DNA of 13,502 bases from positions 1 to 13,502 of the forward strand of contig PAUV01000092.1 in the NCBI GenBank assembly GCA_002712845.1, given 5' to 3'. Shown piece by piece: positions 6,962 through 13,502 of the stretch. This DNA is from Rhodopirellula sp. GTDB taxonomy: Bacteria > Planctomycetota > Planctomycetia > Pirellulales > Pirellulaceae. The notes beneath the pieces were generated by a model. That model was not told where the DNA came from, did no database searches, and was given only the letters and a program-made list of their open reading frames with translations. The position numbers and the translations under genes are program-made. The stretch's first letter is position 1. The number at the start of each line of letters is the position of its first letter.

Positions 6962-8877
6962 TCCTGCAACCTGAAGATTTCTGGTCATTCTATGAATGGC
7001 TGATGCGTCCCGAGTCATTTCTTGAGAGCGCGTTCCTGCAAGGGATTGTGCTATTCATCCTCGCGATCGTGATCGGCTTGATGGTTGGCTACATCATCTC
7101 GGCGAATCGCTACGGTCCGGGTGAAGGTTTTTATGCCGTCGCTCGCGCGGTCCGCGACCTGATACGTTTTGACCTTCCCGGCACCTCCGCTCACCGCGTG
7201 TACGCTTTGGCGAAACTCGCTTTCAAAGAAGCGATCCGTCGGAAGGTCCTGTTTGTGGTGGGCTTGTTCGTCGCTTTGCTGTTGCTGGCGGGATGGTATC
7301 TGAACCCCGAGAGCAGTGATCCCGCAAGGCTTTACATCAGCTTCGTGCTGACGGCGACCAACTATCTCATTCTCGCTTTGGCCTTATTCATTAGTGCTTT
7401 TTCGTTGCCCAACGACATTAAAAGTCGAACGATCTACACGATCGTCACAAAGCCGGTTAGAGCAACGGAAATCGTACTCGGTCGAATGCTTGGCTTCATG
7501 GCGGTGGGCACTGTGATGCTTGTCCCCATGGGCTTGGCAAGCTACCTGTTCGTCAGTCGCGGCCTCAGCCATCAACACTTGGAAGTCGTTGATGTTGTCG
7601 AAGAGGCCGACGGCACGCTTGTTGGTGAAACAGACTTTGTTCAGGATCACAAACACGCTTTCACCATTTACAGCGACCTCGATGGCGAAGGAAACCCCTT
7701 AGGGACTTACTCAGGGCTCACCGAAGTGGTTCGCGGTCATCGTCACATCGTCAAACGGGATGCGGATGGGAATTTCGAAATATTGTCACCCGAGCCGCTC
7801 CGCGCAAGGATTCCGTCATATGGTGACATCCAGTTCTACGACCGCGGCGGGAACAACAATGACGCTGGCGTAGACATCGGTGCTGAGAGGCTGGACGCTG
7901 GTGGATACGGCAGTGCCGGCATTTCCCGCGTGATTGGATTATCACGTGGAAGTCGAAAAGTACAGCATGGCTATGTCGAGGGTGGAACTCTTGGCAAAGC
8001 TGAGTTCACGTTTCAAAACGTAACTCCCGATCGGTATCCGAACGGTCTGCAACTCGACCTTTCACTGCGTGCCTACCGCTCTTACAAAGGTGATATCGAA
8101 TCTGGAATTCGTGGTTCAGTGACCATGAAGCATCCAACAAAAGATATCGAGAGCAATCCGAAGACTTTTGTCATCAACGAATACGAGGTTGACGAGCTCA
8201 ATCTTGACACTGACGTTCAGGGGACTGACAACAACAAGACGCGTGAACTGAACGTCTTCAAAGATCTTGTGGACGAGAATGGGCAACTTACGATTGTGAT
8301 CAAATGCCTCGATCGCAGTCAGTATTTAGGAGTCACCCAGAGTGGAGTTTATCTCCGAGCCGGTGACAACCCATTCTGGTGGAACCTCACAAAGGCTTAC
8401 GTCTCAATTTGGCTGCAGATGGCCATGGTGGTCGCGTTTGGCGTCATGTTCAGTACATTTCTAAGCGGTCCAGTCGCGATGGTAGCGACCTTCGCATGTG
8501 TCCTTTTAGGCTTTTCTGCTGAACAGGTTTATGACACACGTCACTTCATTGACAGCCCTGTCGAGCGAGGCGGCGGACCGATCGAATCGATGGTTCGCTT
8601 GCTCCGACAAGACGCCATGACAACTCAGCTGGATGTGGATACTACAGCAGCAAAAGTGATCAAAACTACCGATGCGGGCATTGTTTACTCACTCGATGCA
8701 ATCGCCACTGCGCTACCCAACCTGCCCAAGATGGTTGGGACTGCGGAGTACGCGGCCAGTGGTTTCGATATTTTTGGAGCCCTACTACTGCGGCATGCAG
8801 CAGCAACGCTCGGTTACTGTCTCTTGGCGTTCATTATCAGTTACTTCTTCCTGAAATCGCGTGAGATCGCGGCATGA
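6958..8877 (+). CDS. ABC-2 type permease with large extracytoplasmic domain
   Basis: The 639-residue membrane subunit pairs with the ATPase upstream. Hydrophobic segments lie at about residues 28-48, 97-114, 127-150, 179-199, 482-503, 505-522 and 607-632. Between the fourth and fifth is a soluble region of about 280 residues (200-480), which should face the periplasm. Near its start are three His-X-His motifs, HQH 205-207, HKH 231-233 and HRH 261-263, separated by acidic Asp/Gly-rich turns. The cytoplasmic loop around [20 protein letters not shown] (153-172) is typical of ABC-2 permeases of the NosY/multicopper-maturation type, where it contacts the ATPase. ATGA overlaps at both ends couple it to its neighbours. 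The substrate is unknown; the histidines make metal handling possible, but this is inference. Confidence 0.9.
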   Translation: MILQPEDFWSFYEWLMRPESFLESAFLQGIVLFILAIVIGLMVGYIISANRYGPGEGFYAVARAVRDLIRFDLPGTSAHRVYALAKLAFKEAIRRKVLFVVGLFVALLLLAGWYLNPESSDPARLYISFVLTATNYLILALALFISAFSLPNDIKSRTIYTIVTKPVRATEIVLGRMLGFMAVGTVMLVPMGLASYLFVSRGLSHQHLEVVDVVEEADGTLVGETDFVQDHKHAFTIYSDLDGEGNPLGTYSGLTEVVRGHRHIVKRDADGNFEILSPEPLRARIPSYGDIQFYDRGGNNNDAGVDIGAERLDAGGYGSAGISRVIGLSRGSRKVQHGYVEGGTLGKAEFTFQNVTPDRYPNGLQLDLSLRAYRSYKGDIESGIRGSVTMKHPTKDIESNPKTFVINEYEVDELNLDTDVQGTDNNKTRELNVFKDLVDENGQLTIVIKCLDRSQYLGVTQSGVYLRAGDNPFWWNLTKAYVSIWLQMAMVVAFGVMFSTFLSGPVAMVATFACVLLGFSAEQVYDTRHFIDSPVERGGGPIESMVRLLRQDAMTTQLDVDTTAAKVIKTTDAGIVYSLDAIATALPNLPKMVGTAEYAASGFDIFGALLLRHAAATLGYCLLAFIISYFFLKSREIAA

Positions 8878-10796
8878 ATCGTACAAAAAGCCTTTGGCGA
8901 AAACTTACTTACTTGGCAATTCTGTTGGCCATGTTGATTCCCTTATTCCTGCTGGGACAGCCCTCGGGTGGGAAGGGTGATCCAGGCGGACAACTGTCTG
9001 TCATGAGACATGAATACAACATTGCCGAAAGTGATCTCGGTGAGATCAGCCCCGCAAGTGAAACCATGAAACTCGCATCCCTCGGAATGCGTGGCGTTGC
9101 GGCAACACTTCTGTGGAATAAGGCACACACTTACAAAGTGATGCACGAATGGGATCGCTTGAAGGCAACTCTCAATAACATCGCATTGCTGCAGCCTCAC
9201 TTTGACAAAGTTTGGGAGCACCAGGCTCACAATCTTGCGTACAACGTTTCCACCGAATTCGACGATTACCGGCAACGGTACGAAATGGTTCGGGAGGGAA
9301 CCGAATTCCTGACCCGTGGCGTGCGACAAAACACCAATGCCCCGAGACTGGTTTGGTATACCGGTTGGTTTTACGGACAGAAACTGGGAATGTCGGACGA
9401 GAAGGTCCAATTCCGCCGACTGTTCTCTGACGACGAGATGCTGCATGATGCTCTCTTGGCGGAAGATATTGCCGTCGACAGCCCCGAGGCTCGTGGTCCA
9501 CTAGGAAAACCAGACAACTGGCTCGTCGGTCGACTTTGGCTGAATCACGGGTATGAGATTGTCGATAGCGGCGTCAAAATCCGCCGACAAACTCCACTCA
9601 ACTTTTATGAGACAGGGCCAAAGTGGCGTATCAAACACGCTGAATCAATCGAGTCCGAGGGGATTCTCGATGAACGCGCCCAAAACGCGTGGCAGATGGC
9701 TGATGATGACTGGCTTGGTTTTGGAACACGAAGTATCCCCACGACGTCGGCATTCACGATCAAGCTGAATCAACTGGAAGATCTGGAAACTCAACGAGAT
9801 GAGAAAATCGAAGAGTTCCGGCTACTGAACGAGGAGGCATTTGCTGCTGCTCGACAAGCGAGAATTGACACACTGCCTGCCGCCATTCAGGAATACTGGC
9901 AAAAGCCCGAATCCGAAATGACCACCGAGCAACGGCAGTTGATGCCTTCCATCATGAAGGGGCTGGTACCTGATCTGACCACCTTGGCAAAAACTTCGGA
10001 TGATGCTGTCCGACTGGAATCTGTCAACATTGCCGGACAGGTGAGGGATCTGAACGAACGGATCCAAAAGACCATCGGTTACCGTACCCAAATCAACTAC
10101 CCCTACTGGAAGACGCTCGCACAAGCTGAACAGGAAGAACGAACAGTAACTGCTAGAAGATTGATCTACGAAGCTGAACAAGCGAATAAGAACGCCGAAC
10201 TTGATAAGGCGATCGAACTCTATGAACAAGCCTTCGTAGTCTGGGCCGAGATCTTCGATGACTATCCTTTGCTAACAATTGATGACACCGCAGAGGACCT
10301 TTTCAATTCAGTAAGACGCTACATGGTTGCAATTGACTCGCAGGAGATCCCCGAGGATTTTCCGCTTGCGACCTTCGTAAATCTGATGGGTGAGTTTGGC
10401 CAAATCGATGCCCGGATGTACGAGACGGTGCGACAAGAGAGCAAGATTGCTGCCGAACAACGTCGCATTGAACTTGAAGAAGAAGAGAAGAAGCGGCAGA
10501 TCGAGTCAGATAAAATCGACGAAGCGAAAGGTGAGGCCACACTAGAGAAAGCTGAACCCGCAAAGGATACAGCTGCCAAGAATGAGTCTGTAAAGGCCGG
10601 ACAACCTTCGAAGGCTGGTGACGAAGCCATTGAAGAATCGGTGCCGTCAGATTCAAATGTGGATGGCGGCAACAACGATGCGAGCGACAACGATGCGAGC
10701 GACAACGATGCGAGCGACAACGATGCGAGTAACGAAGGCAATCCACCTGCCGCTGATGAAACGGCTAAGCCGGCAGAGGCAACAGACCCGAAGTGA
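8874..10796 (+). CDS. membrane-tethered helical partner of the ABC transporter (unknown function)
   Basis: I do not recognise a named family. The 640-residue protein starts with a basic N-terminus and one hydrophobic helix (about residues 11-28, LTYLAILLAMLIPLFLLG) without an obvious cleavage site, so it is probably anchored with its bulk in the periplasm. The body is mostly helical, with aromatic-rich segments such as LLQPHFDKVWEHQAHNLAYN (105-124) and LVWYTGWFYGQKLG (159-172), and TPR-like helices at about 426-465. Residues 520-560 are a charged coiled coil. From about 560 the tail is acidic low complexity, with NDASD-type pentapeptides at 601-620. Its start overlaps the permease stop (ATGA), so it is very likely made in step with the transporter and may work with the permease's extracytoplasmic domain. 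Confidence 0.85.
   Translation: MNRTKSLWRKLTYLAILLAMLIPLFLLGQPSGGKGDPGGQLSVMRHEYNIAESDLGEISPASETMKLASLGMRGVAATLLWNKAHTYKVMHEWDRLKATLNNIALLQPHFDKVWEHQAHNLAYNVSTEFDDYRQRYEMVREGTEFLTRGVRQNTNAPRLVWYTGWFYGQKLGMSDEKVQFRRLFSDDEMLHDALLAEDIAVDSPEARGPLGKPDNWLVGRLWLNHGYEIVDSGVKIRRQTPLNFYETGPKWRIKHAESIESEGILDERAQNAWQMADDDWLGFGTRSIPTTSAFTIKLNQLEDLETQRDEKIEEFRLLNEEAFAAARQARIDTLPAAIQEYWQKPESEMTTEQRQLMPSIMKGLVPDLTTLAKTSDDAVRLESVNIAGQVRDLNERIQKTIGYRTQINYPYWKTLAQAEQEERTVTARRLIYEAEQANKNAELDKAIELYEQAFVVWAEIFDDYPLLTIDDTAEDLFNSVRRYMVAIDSQEIPEDFPLATFVNLMGEFGQIDARMYETVRQESKIAAEQRRIELEEEEKKRQIESDKIDEAKGEATLEKAEPAKDTAAKNESVKAGQPSKAGDEAIEESVPSDSNVDGGNNDASDNDASDNDASDNDASNEGNPPAADETAKPAEATDPK
10674..10733 (+). repeat. 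four 15-bp units in the tail of the ABC partner gene
   Basis: The unit AACGATGCGAGCGAC starts at 10674, 10689, 10704 and 10719. The first three are identical and the fourth has two changes (AGT AAC at its end). They encode the pentapeptide NDASD in the disordered acidic C-terminal tail. Confidence 0.95.
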
Positions 10797-10840
10797 CCAG
10801 AGTCACTGGGCTGAAGCACTCATATCGCTTGGGCGATAAT

Positions 10841-10882
10841 AAAAAAACGCGGTACACCGTCAAAGGTGCACCGCGTTTTTTT
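10841..10882. terminator. strong bidirectional intrinsic terminator
   Basis: Seven A, then a 12-bp stem ACGCGGTACACC / GGTGCACCGCGT around the loop GTCAAA, then seven T. It lies between the convergent ABC-partner gene (ends 10796) and the FKBP gene (ends 10909 on the minus strand), so U-tracts exist in both directions. One stem position is an A-C mismatch in plus-strand RNA but a G-U wobble in minus-strand RNA, so it should be somewhat stronger for the FKBP transcript. Confidence 0.93.
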
Positions 10883-10908
10883 GTACTTCAGTCAGAGCTT
10901 TATTTGGT

Positions 10909-11619
10909 TTACTGGATACCGAGCAGCTCTACTTCGAAGACGAGCACTTCATTAGGCCCGATGGCAGGCTGGCTGCCACGCTCGCCGTAGGCGAGATCGG
11001 AAGGGATGTAGAGCATCCACTTATCACCAACCTTCATCTTCTGCAGAGCCATTTGCCAACCTTTGATGACCTGGTTGGCTTGGAAGCTCGCTGGCTGTCC
11101 GCGTTGCACTGAGCTATCAAAGACGCTTCCATCGATCAGCTTTCCCGTGTAGTGCACTTTAACAGTGTCATCGGGCTTCGGTGAAGGACCGCTACCGGCT
11201 TTCAATACTTTGTACTGAACGCCACCTTCCAAGGTTTTTACACCTTCTTTTTTGGCATTGTCAGCGAGAAACTTCACGCCCTTTGATTTCTGGGCGGCTG
11301 ACATCTCGGCTTGCCTCTTGGTAAGCAATGCCTGAATTTTCCCCTGGGTGGCCTGCAGTTGCTCAGCCGTCAAAGTGGGCTCCTTCAGTGCGACACCCTC
11401 CTGAAAACCTTTCAAAAAGGCCTCCAGCTTCATGTCTTCTGCCTTGAAGCCGCTTTGACCCATATTCTGACCGACCGAGAAGCCTAGGAAATAACCTATC
11501 AGCTCGTTGTCAGACATGCCGGCATTGGCGGCGGGCGGGGTTTCTTGTGCCATAACAGACTGGACAATTGCGCCTTGGCAAATTGTCATTGCTCCTGCGA
11601 TCAGGAATGATTTGAACAT
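10909..11619 (-). CDS. secreted FKBP-type peptidyl-prolyl cis-trans isomerase (Mip/FkpA-like)
   Basis: This enzyme speeds cis-trans isomerisation of prolyl bonds and helps fold exported proteins in the periplasm. Residues 1-24 are a signal peptide ending SVMA before Gln25. Residues 34-130 resemble the helical dimerisation domain of Mip and FkpA, with SDNELIGYFLGFSVGQNM at the front. The FKBP domain fills 131-236, with family residues VHYTG 155-159, FDSS 167-170, VIKGW 184-188, IPSDLAYG 205-212 and Phe228. The 236-residue length fits Mip/FkpA. AGGA lies seven bases before the ATG, which supports the start. It is the last gene before the strong terminator and lies 235 bp after the kinase gene, so it may have its own promoter in that gap. 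A role for outer-membrane proteins such as the BBP7-like one is possible but not shown. Confidence 0.95.
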   Translation of the reverse strand: MFKSFLIAGAMTICQGAIVQSVMAQETPPAANAGMSDNELIGYFLGFSVGQNMGQSGFKAEDMKLEAFLKGFQEGVALKEPTLTAEQLQATQGKIQALLTKRQAEMSAAQKSKGVKFLADNAKKEGVKTLEGGVQYKVLKAGSGPSPKPDDTVKVHYTGKLIDGSVFDSSVQRGQPASFQANQVIKGWQMALQKMKVGDKWMLYIPSDLAYGERGSQPAIGPNEVLVFEVELLGIQ

Positions 11620-11854
11620 CTTGGTTTCCTAGGGAACGCTCGGTCACCGTGTCCACGATGCCCGATCCGGGGAGAGGATAGCGACTCGATCATGGCCGCA
11701 ACATCAAAATGGCACTTCCGAGGCCATCAACCTGACAGCAGGATAACAACGTGGCAAGAACCGAACATAGCCCCCAAACAGCGGTTTCGATCTCAAATGA
11801 GCTATTCGAAGCAGTTGGAGGCCCTATGATCGCGGGAAACCTTCCCGGCAAGTA

Positions 11855-12880
11855 CTACCGGCTCAGCAGGGAGGCAGCGGCGATCACAGCGAGTACGACA
11901 GCAACGAAGACAACCAATCGCCCCCAACTCACCTCGTCGGAACGTGTGCCTTCAGCTTGGCGAATTTCTTGACGCAACAATTCTTTTCCACGAGCGACCA
12001 CATCGTCGGCACCAACATCCTCGTCCGGTTGATTACCCGCATTGCTGTGATCAGCCACAAAATTTTCATCCAACTGCAGCATCAACGCCTGTACCTGCCG
12101 AGCATTGAATGGGCGATCTTCAGGATTCTTCTCCAACAACCGCCCAACAAGAGCATCCAGTTCGAGCGGGCAAGAACCGGAAAAATCGCGAACATGAGGA
12201 GCATCAGTGCGAAGGTGCTGCTCGAAAAGCTGCGCAAAATTGTCGCCCTGAAATGGGGTCCGGCCAACCAGCATTTCAAACAGACAACAACCGAGTGAAT
12301 ACAAATCAGCCTTGCCTGAAACAGCCTCATCTCCAGTGATTTGCTCAGGTGCCATGTAAGCGTGAGTTCCAACGGTCATTCCACTGGCAGTGATATCACT
12401 CCGATCAAGATCACGAGCAATTCCAAAGTCACCGAGTTTAATTTCACCCGACTTGGTCAAAAACAAATTGCTCGGTTTGAGATCACGATGAATGACTCCA
12501 TTGTTGTGGGCGTACTGTAGAGCCGAGCAAATTTGGCGAGTCACCTCAACAACGATCGGCCAATCAAATGCACCTTTGATCTGCAGCAACCCTTTGACAG
12601 TACCTCCGTCGACAAGCTCCATGACGTAGAACAGGGTTCCATCATCTTCACCACCACCGTAATAGCGGACGATGTGCGGGTGGCTCAAGCGTTCCAGAAT
12701 CGCCATTTCACGGCGAAAGCGAGCACGAATCACTTGATCCTGGGAAACTCCCGGATGCAGTTTTTTGATCGCGAACTGTTTACCAGATGATTTCTCGGTG
12801 GCGCGATAGATGGTACCAACGGTACCGACCCCAAGGACGTCACCCAATTCAAATTGGGAAATCTGTCGAAACGTCTGCAT
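11855..12880 (-). CDS. Hanks-type serine/threonine protein kinase with C-terminal membrane anchor
   Basis: This kinase transfers phosphate from ATP to Ser/Thr of unknown targets. The domain is complete and looks active: Gly-rich loop GVGTVG at 17-22, Lys39 in AIKK, helix-C Glu58, catalytic HRDLKPSN at 131-138, DFG at 151-153 and APE at 177-179. Residues 275-318 are an acidic, Asp/Glu-rich linker. Residues 319-341 (from WGRLVVFVAVVLAV) form one hydrophobic helix at the extreme C-terminus, so the kinase domain should be held at the inner face of the membrane with almost nothing outside: no PASTA, WD40 or TPR sensor is present. At 341 residues it is short among planctomycete kinases. GGAG sits about 12 bases before the ATG, a weak ribosome site. 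The gene follows rplU by 125 bp on the same strand; cotranscription is possible but not evident. Confidence 0.95.
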   Translation of the reverse strand: MQTFRQISQFELGDVLGVGTVGTIYRATEKSSGKQFAIKKLHPGVSQDQVIRARFRREMAILERLSHPHIVRYYGGGEDDGTLFYVMELVDGGTVKGLLQIKGAFDWPIVVEVTRQICSALQYAHNNGVIHRDLKPSNLFLTKSGEIKLGDFGIARDLDRSDITASGMTVGTHAYMAPEQITGDEAVSGKADLYSLGCCLFEMLVGRTPFQGDNFAQLFEQHLRTDAPHVRDFSGSCPLELDALVGRLLEKNPEDRPFNARQVQALMLQLDENFVADHSNAGNQPDEDVGADDVVARGKELLRQEIRQAEGTRSDEVSWGRLVVFVAVVLAVIAAASLLSR

Positions 12881-12966
12881 GACTGGCTAAATCTCCATCA
12901 CCTGCATGTGGCTCCGTAGCGGCCCACACGCAAACAACTCTTCGCCAGACGAGATCGAACGGCATG

Positions 12967-12981
12967 GGCTCAGTATGAGCC
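12967..12981 (-). terminator. small hairpin between rplU and the kinase gene
   Basis: GGCTCA and TGAGCC pair around the loop GTA, 25 bases past the rplU stop. An alternative pairing uses AACGGC (12958-12963) with GCCGTT (12979-12984). No T-run follows on the minus strand, so this is at most a weak or factor-dependent terminator. Confidence 0.25.
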
Positions 12982-13005
12982 GTTACCAGTGATCAAAAAC
13001 CAGAC

Positions 13006-13320
13006 CTAAACGCCTGCAATCTTCTCGATGCGAACTCGAGTGTGGATCTGGCGATGACCCGTTCGGCGTCGGCTATTTTTACGACGTCGAAATTTCTGTA
13101 CGTAGATTTTCTTGTCCATTTTTGGACCGATGATCGACGCTGTCACGGATGCGCCATCAAGCGTTGGCGAGCCGAGCTTTAGTCCCTCGTCGCCGCTTAC
13201 GGCCAGAACTTTTTCGAAAGTGAGGCTCTCACCTTGGGGGACATCTCGGTAATCGACATCGACCTCCATTCCAGGCTCGACTCGATATTGGCGACCGCCG
13301 TCGACGATGATGGCGTACAT
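13006..13320 (-). CDS. rplU: 50S ribosomal protein L21
   Basis: L21 is a structural protein of the large ribosomal subunit that binds 23S rRNA. The 104-residue length is exactly usual for the family. The start MYAIIVDGGRQYRVEPG and the basic C-terminal part KFRRRKNSRRRTGHRQIHTR are diagnostic. The start is ATG 13320, with a weak purine-rich AGAGAG upstream. In most bacteria rpmA (L27), and often obgE, follow directly; here the next 125 bp are too short for rpmA and a kinase gene comes next. A structured leader (13372-13425) lies upstream and could regulate it. Confidence 0.97.
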   Translation of the reverse strand: MYAIIVDGGRQYRVEPGMEVDVDYRDVPQGESLTFEKVLAVSGDEGLKLGSPTLDGASVTASIIGPKMDKKIYVQKFRRRKNSRRRTGHRQIHTRVRIEKIAGV

Positions 13321-13371
13321 AGGACTATCTCTCTACAAGTTTGGTATCTGTTCTTTTCGGGCCGCGTAGTT

Positions 13372-13425
13372 TAACGCCCCCTGTCTCTGGCGCACAGGCC
13401 TTCCTGGGGGTCTTTTGTGGCGTTA
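13372..13425 (-). promoter_or_regulatory. structured 5' leader of rplU (candidate autoregulatory RNA)
   Basis: Reading the minus strand, TAACGCC (13419-13425) pairs with GGCGTTA (13372-13378), closing a domain that ends 51 bases before the rplU start. Inside it CCTGT and ACAGG form a second stem next to the outer one. A CCCCC run can instead pair with the GGGGG run that contributes to both stems, so two exclusive folds are possible. Ribosomal protein leaders, including one for L21 in Firmicutes, are known; I cannot say this belongs to that family. The fold is judged by eye. Confidence 0.4.
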
Positions 13426-13459
13426 TCGGTTTGTTTTTCTCGGTAGTTGGGGTGTTTTC

Positions 13460-13481
13460 CTGATTTCGCTGATGAAATCAG
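13460..13481. other. perfect 8-bp inverted repeat upstream of rplU
   Basis: CTGATTTC (13460-13467) and GAAATCAG (13474-13481) are perfect inverted repeats around GCTGAT. It lies about 140 bases before the rplU start, with no T-run on either side. It could be an operator, part of the leader RNA or the 3' hairpin of a gene outside the window. Confidence 0.4.
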
Positions 13482-13502
13482 TGCTAACCGCTGGAACGAT
13501 CT

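Noticed and set aside
6958..8877. Assignment of the permease as nosY or a copper exporter
   Set aside because: The general ABC-2 type fits, but the large external domain and the unknown partner do not match the nos cluster and no nosD or nosZ is present.
9172..9501. 109-residue minus-strand open frame within the ABC partner gene
   Set aside because: It lies fully antisense within a long coupled gene, with low-complexity Arg/Pro-rich translation typical of a shadow frame.
10303..10746. Minus-strand open frame with CRSHR repeats
   Set aside because: It is the shadow of the NDASD repeats in the ABC partner gene; a 15-bp repeat produces periodic peptides in every open frame.
11834..11846. GGGAA/TTCCC hairpin just past the kinase stop as an intrinsic terminator
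   Set aside because: The stem is only 5 bp with a 3-base loop and no T-run follows, so chance is a sufficient explanation.

Overview
The window looks like chromosomal DNA of a planctomycete, most likely of the Pirellulaceae/Rhodopirellula type. I infer this from a secreted outer-membrane barrel protein resembling the planctomycete BBP7 family, a tail-anchored Hanks-type kinase, an ABC-2 operon with a large extracytoplasmic insert, moderate G+C, and short gene clusters with roomy intergenic gaps. No taxonomic marker was searched, so this is a judgement from gene style. I see ten credible protein genes, no tRNA or rRNA, no insertion sequence and no CRISPR array.

Layout. On the minus strand at the left are a BBP7-like outer-membrane protein (64-1488), a gene-free stretch of about 700 bp, and an Sfp-type 4'-phosphopantetheinyl transferase (2244-3002). 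A small plus-strand gene (3342-3800) encodes a membrane-anchored coiled-coil protein with a C-terminal helix-turn-helix-like segment. It converges on folC (minus strand, ends at 3922), with two hairpins between them. FolC carries two insertions made of pentapeptide repeats. Divergent from folC is a translationally coupled three-gene plus-strand operon (5903-10796): an ABC ATPase, an ABC-2 permease with a ~280-residue extracytoplasmic domain containing three His-X-His motifs, and a membrane-tethered helical partner protein with an acidic repetitive tail. A strong bidirectional terminator (10841-10882) separates it from a minus-strand series, in transcription order: rplU (ribosomal protein L21), a serine/threonine kinase, and a secreted FKBP-type prolyl isomerase.

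The most unusual signal is spread over the window. Five separate sites carry tandem repeats whose period is exactly 15 bp, although the unit sequences differ: 2174-2248 (intergenic, five degenerate units), 2281-2325 (in the PPTase gene, three), 4501-4590 (in folC, six), 5221-5250 (in folC, two) and 10674-10733 (in the ABC partner gene, four). The four coding ones add pentapeptide repeats in frame at protein tails or probable surface loops. The intergenic one abuts the PPTase gene and contains its stop codon. This looks like a genome-level habit of creating 15-bp minisatellites.

The best candidate for a poorly described system is the ABC operon. An ATPase, a permease with an external HxH-bearing domain and a tethered extracytoplasmic partner are joined by ATGA start/stop overlaps, which suggests one export or envelope-remodelling machine of unknown substrate, possibly metal-linked.
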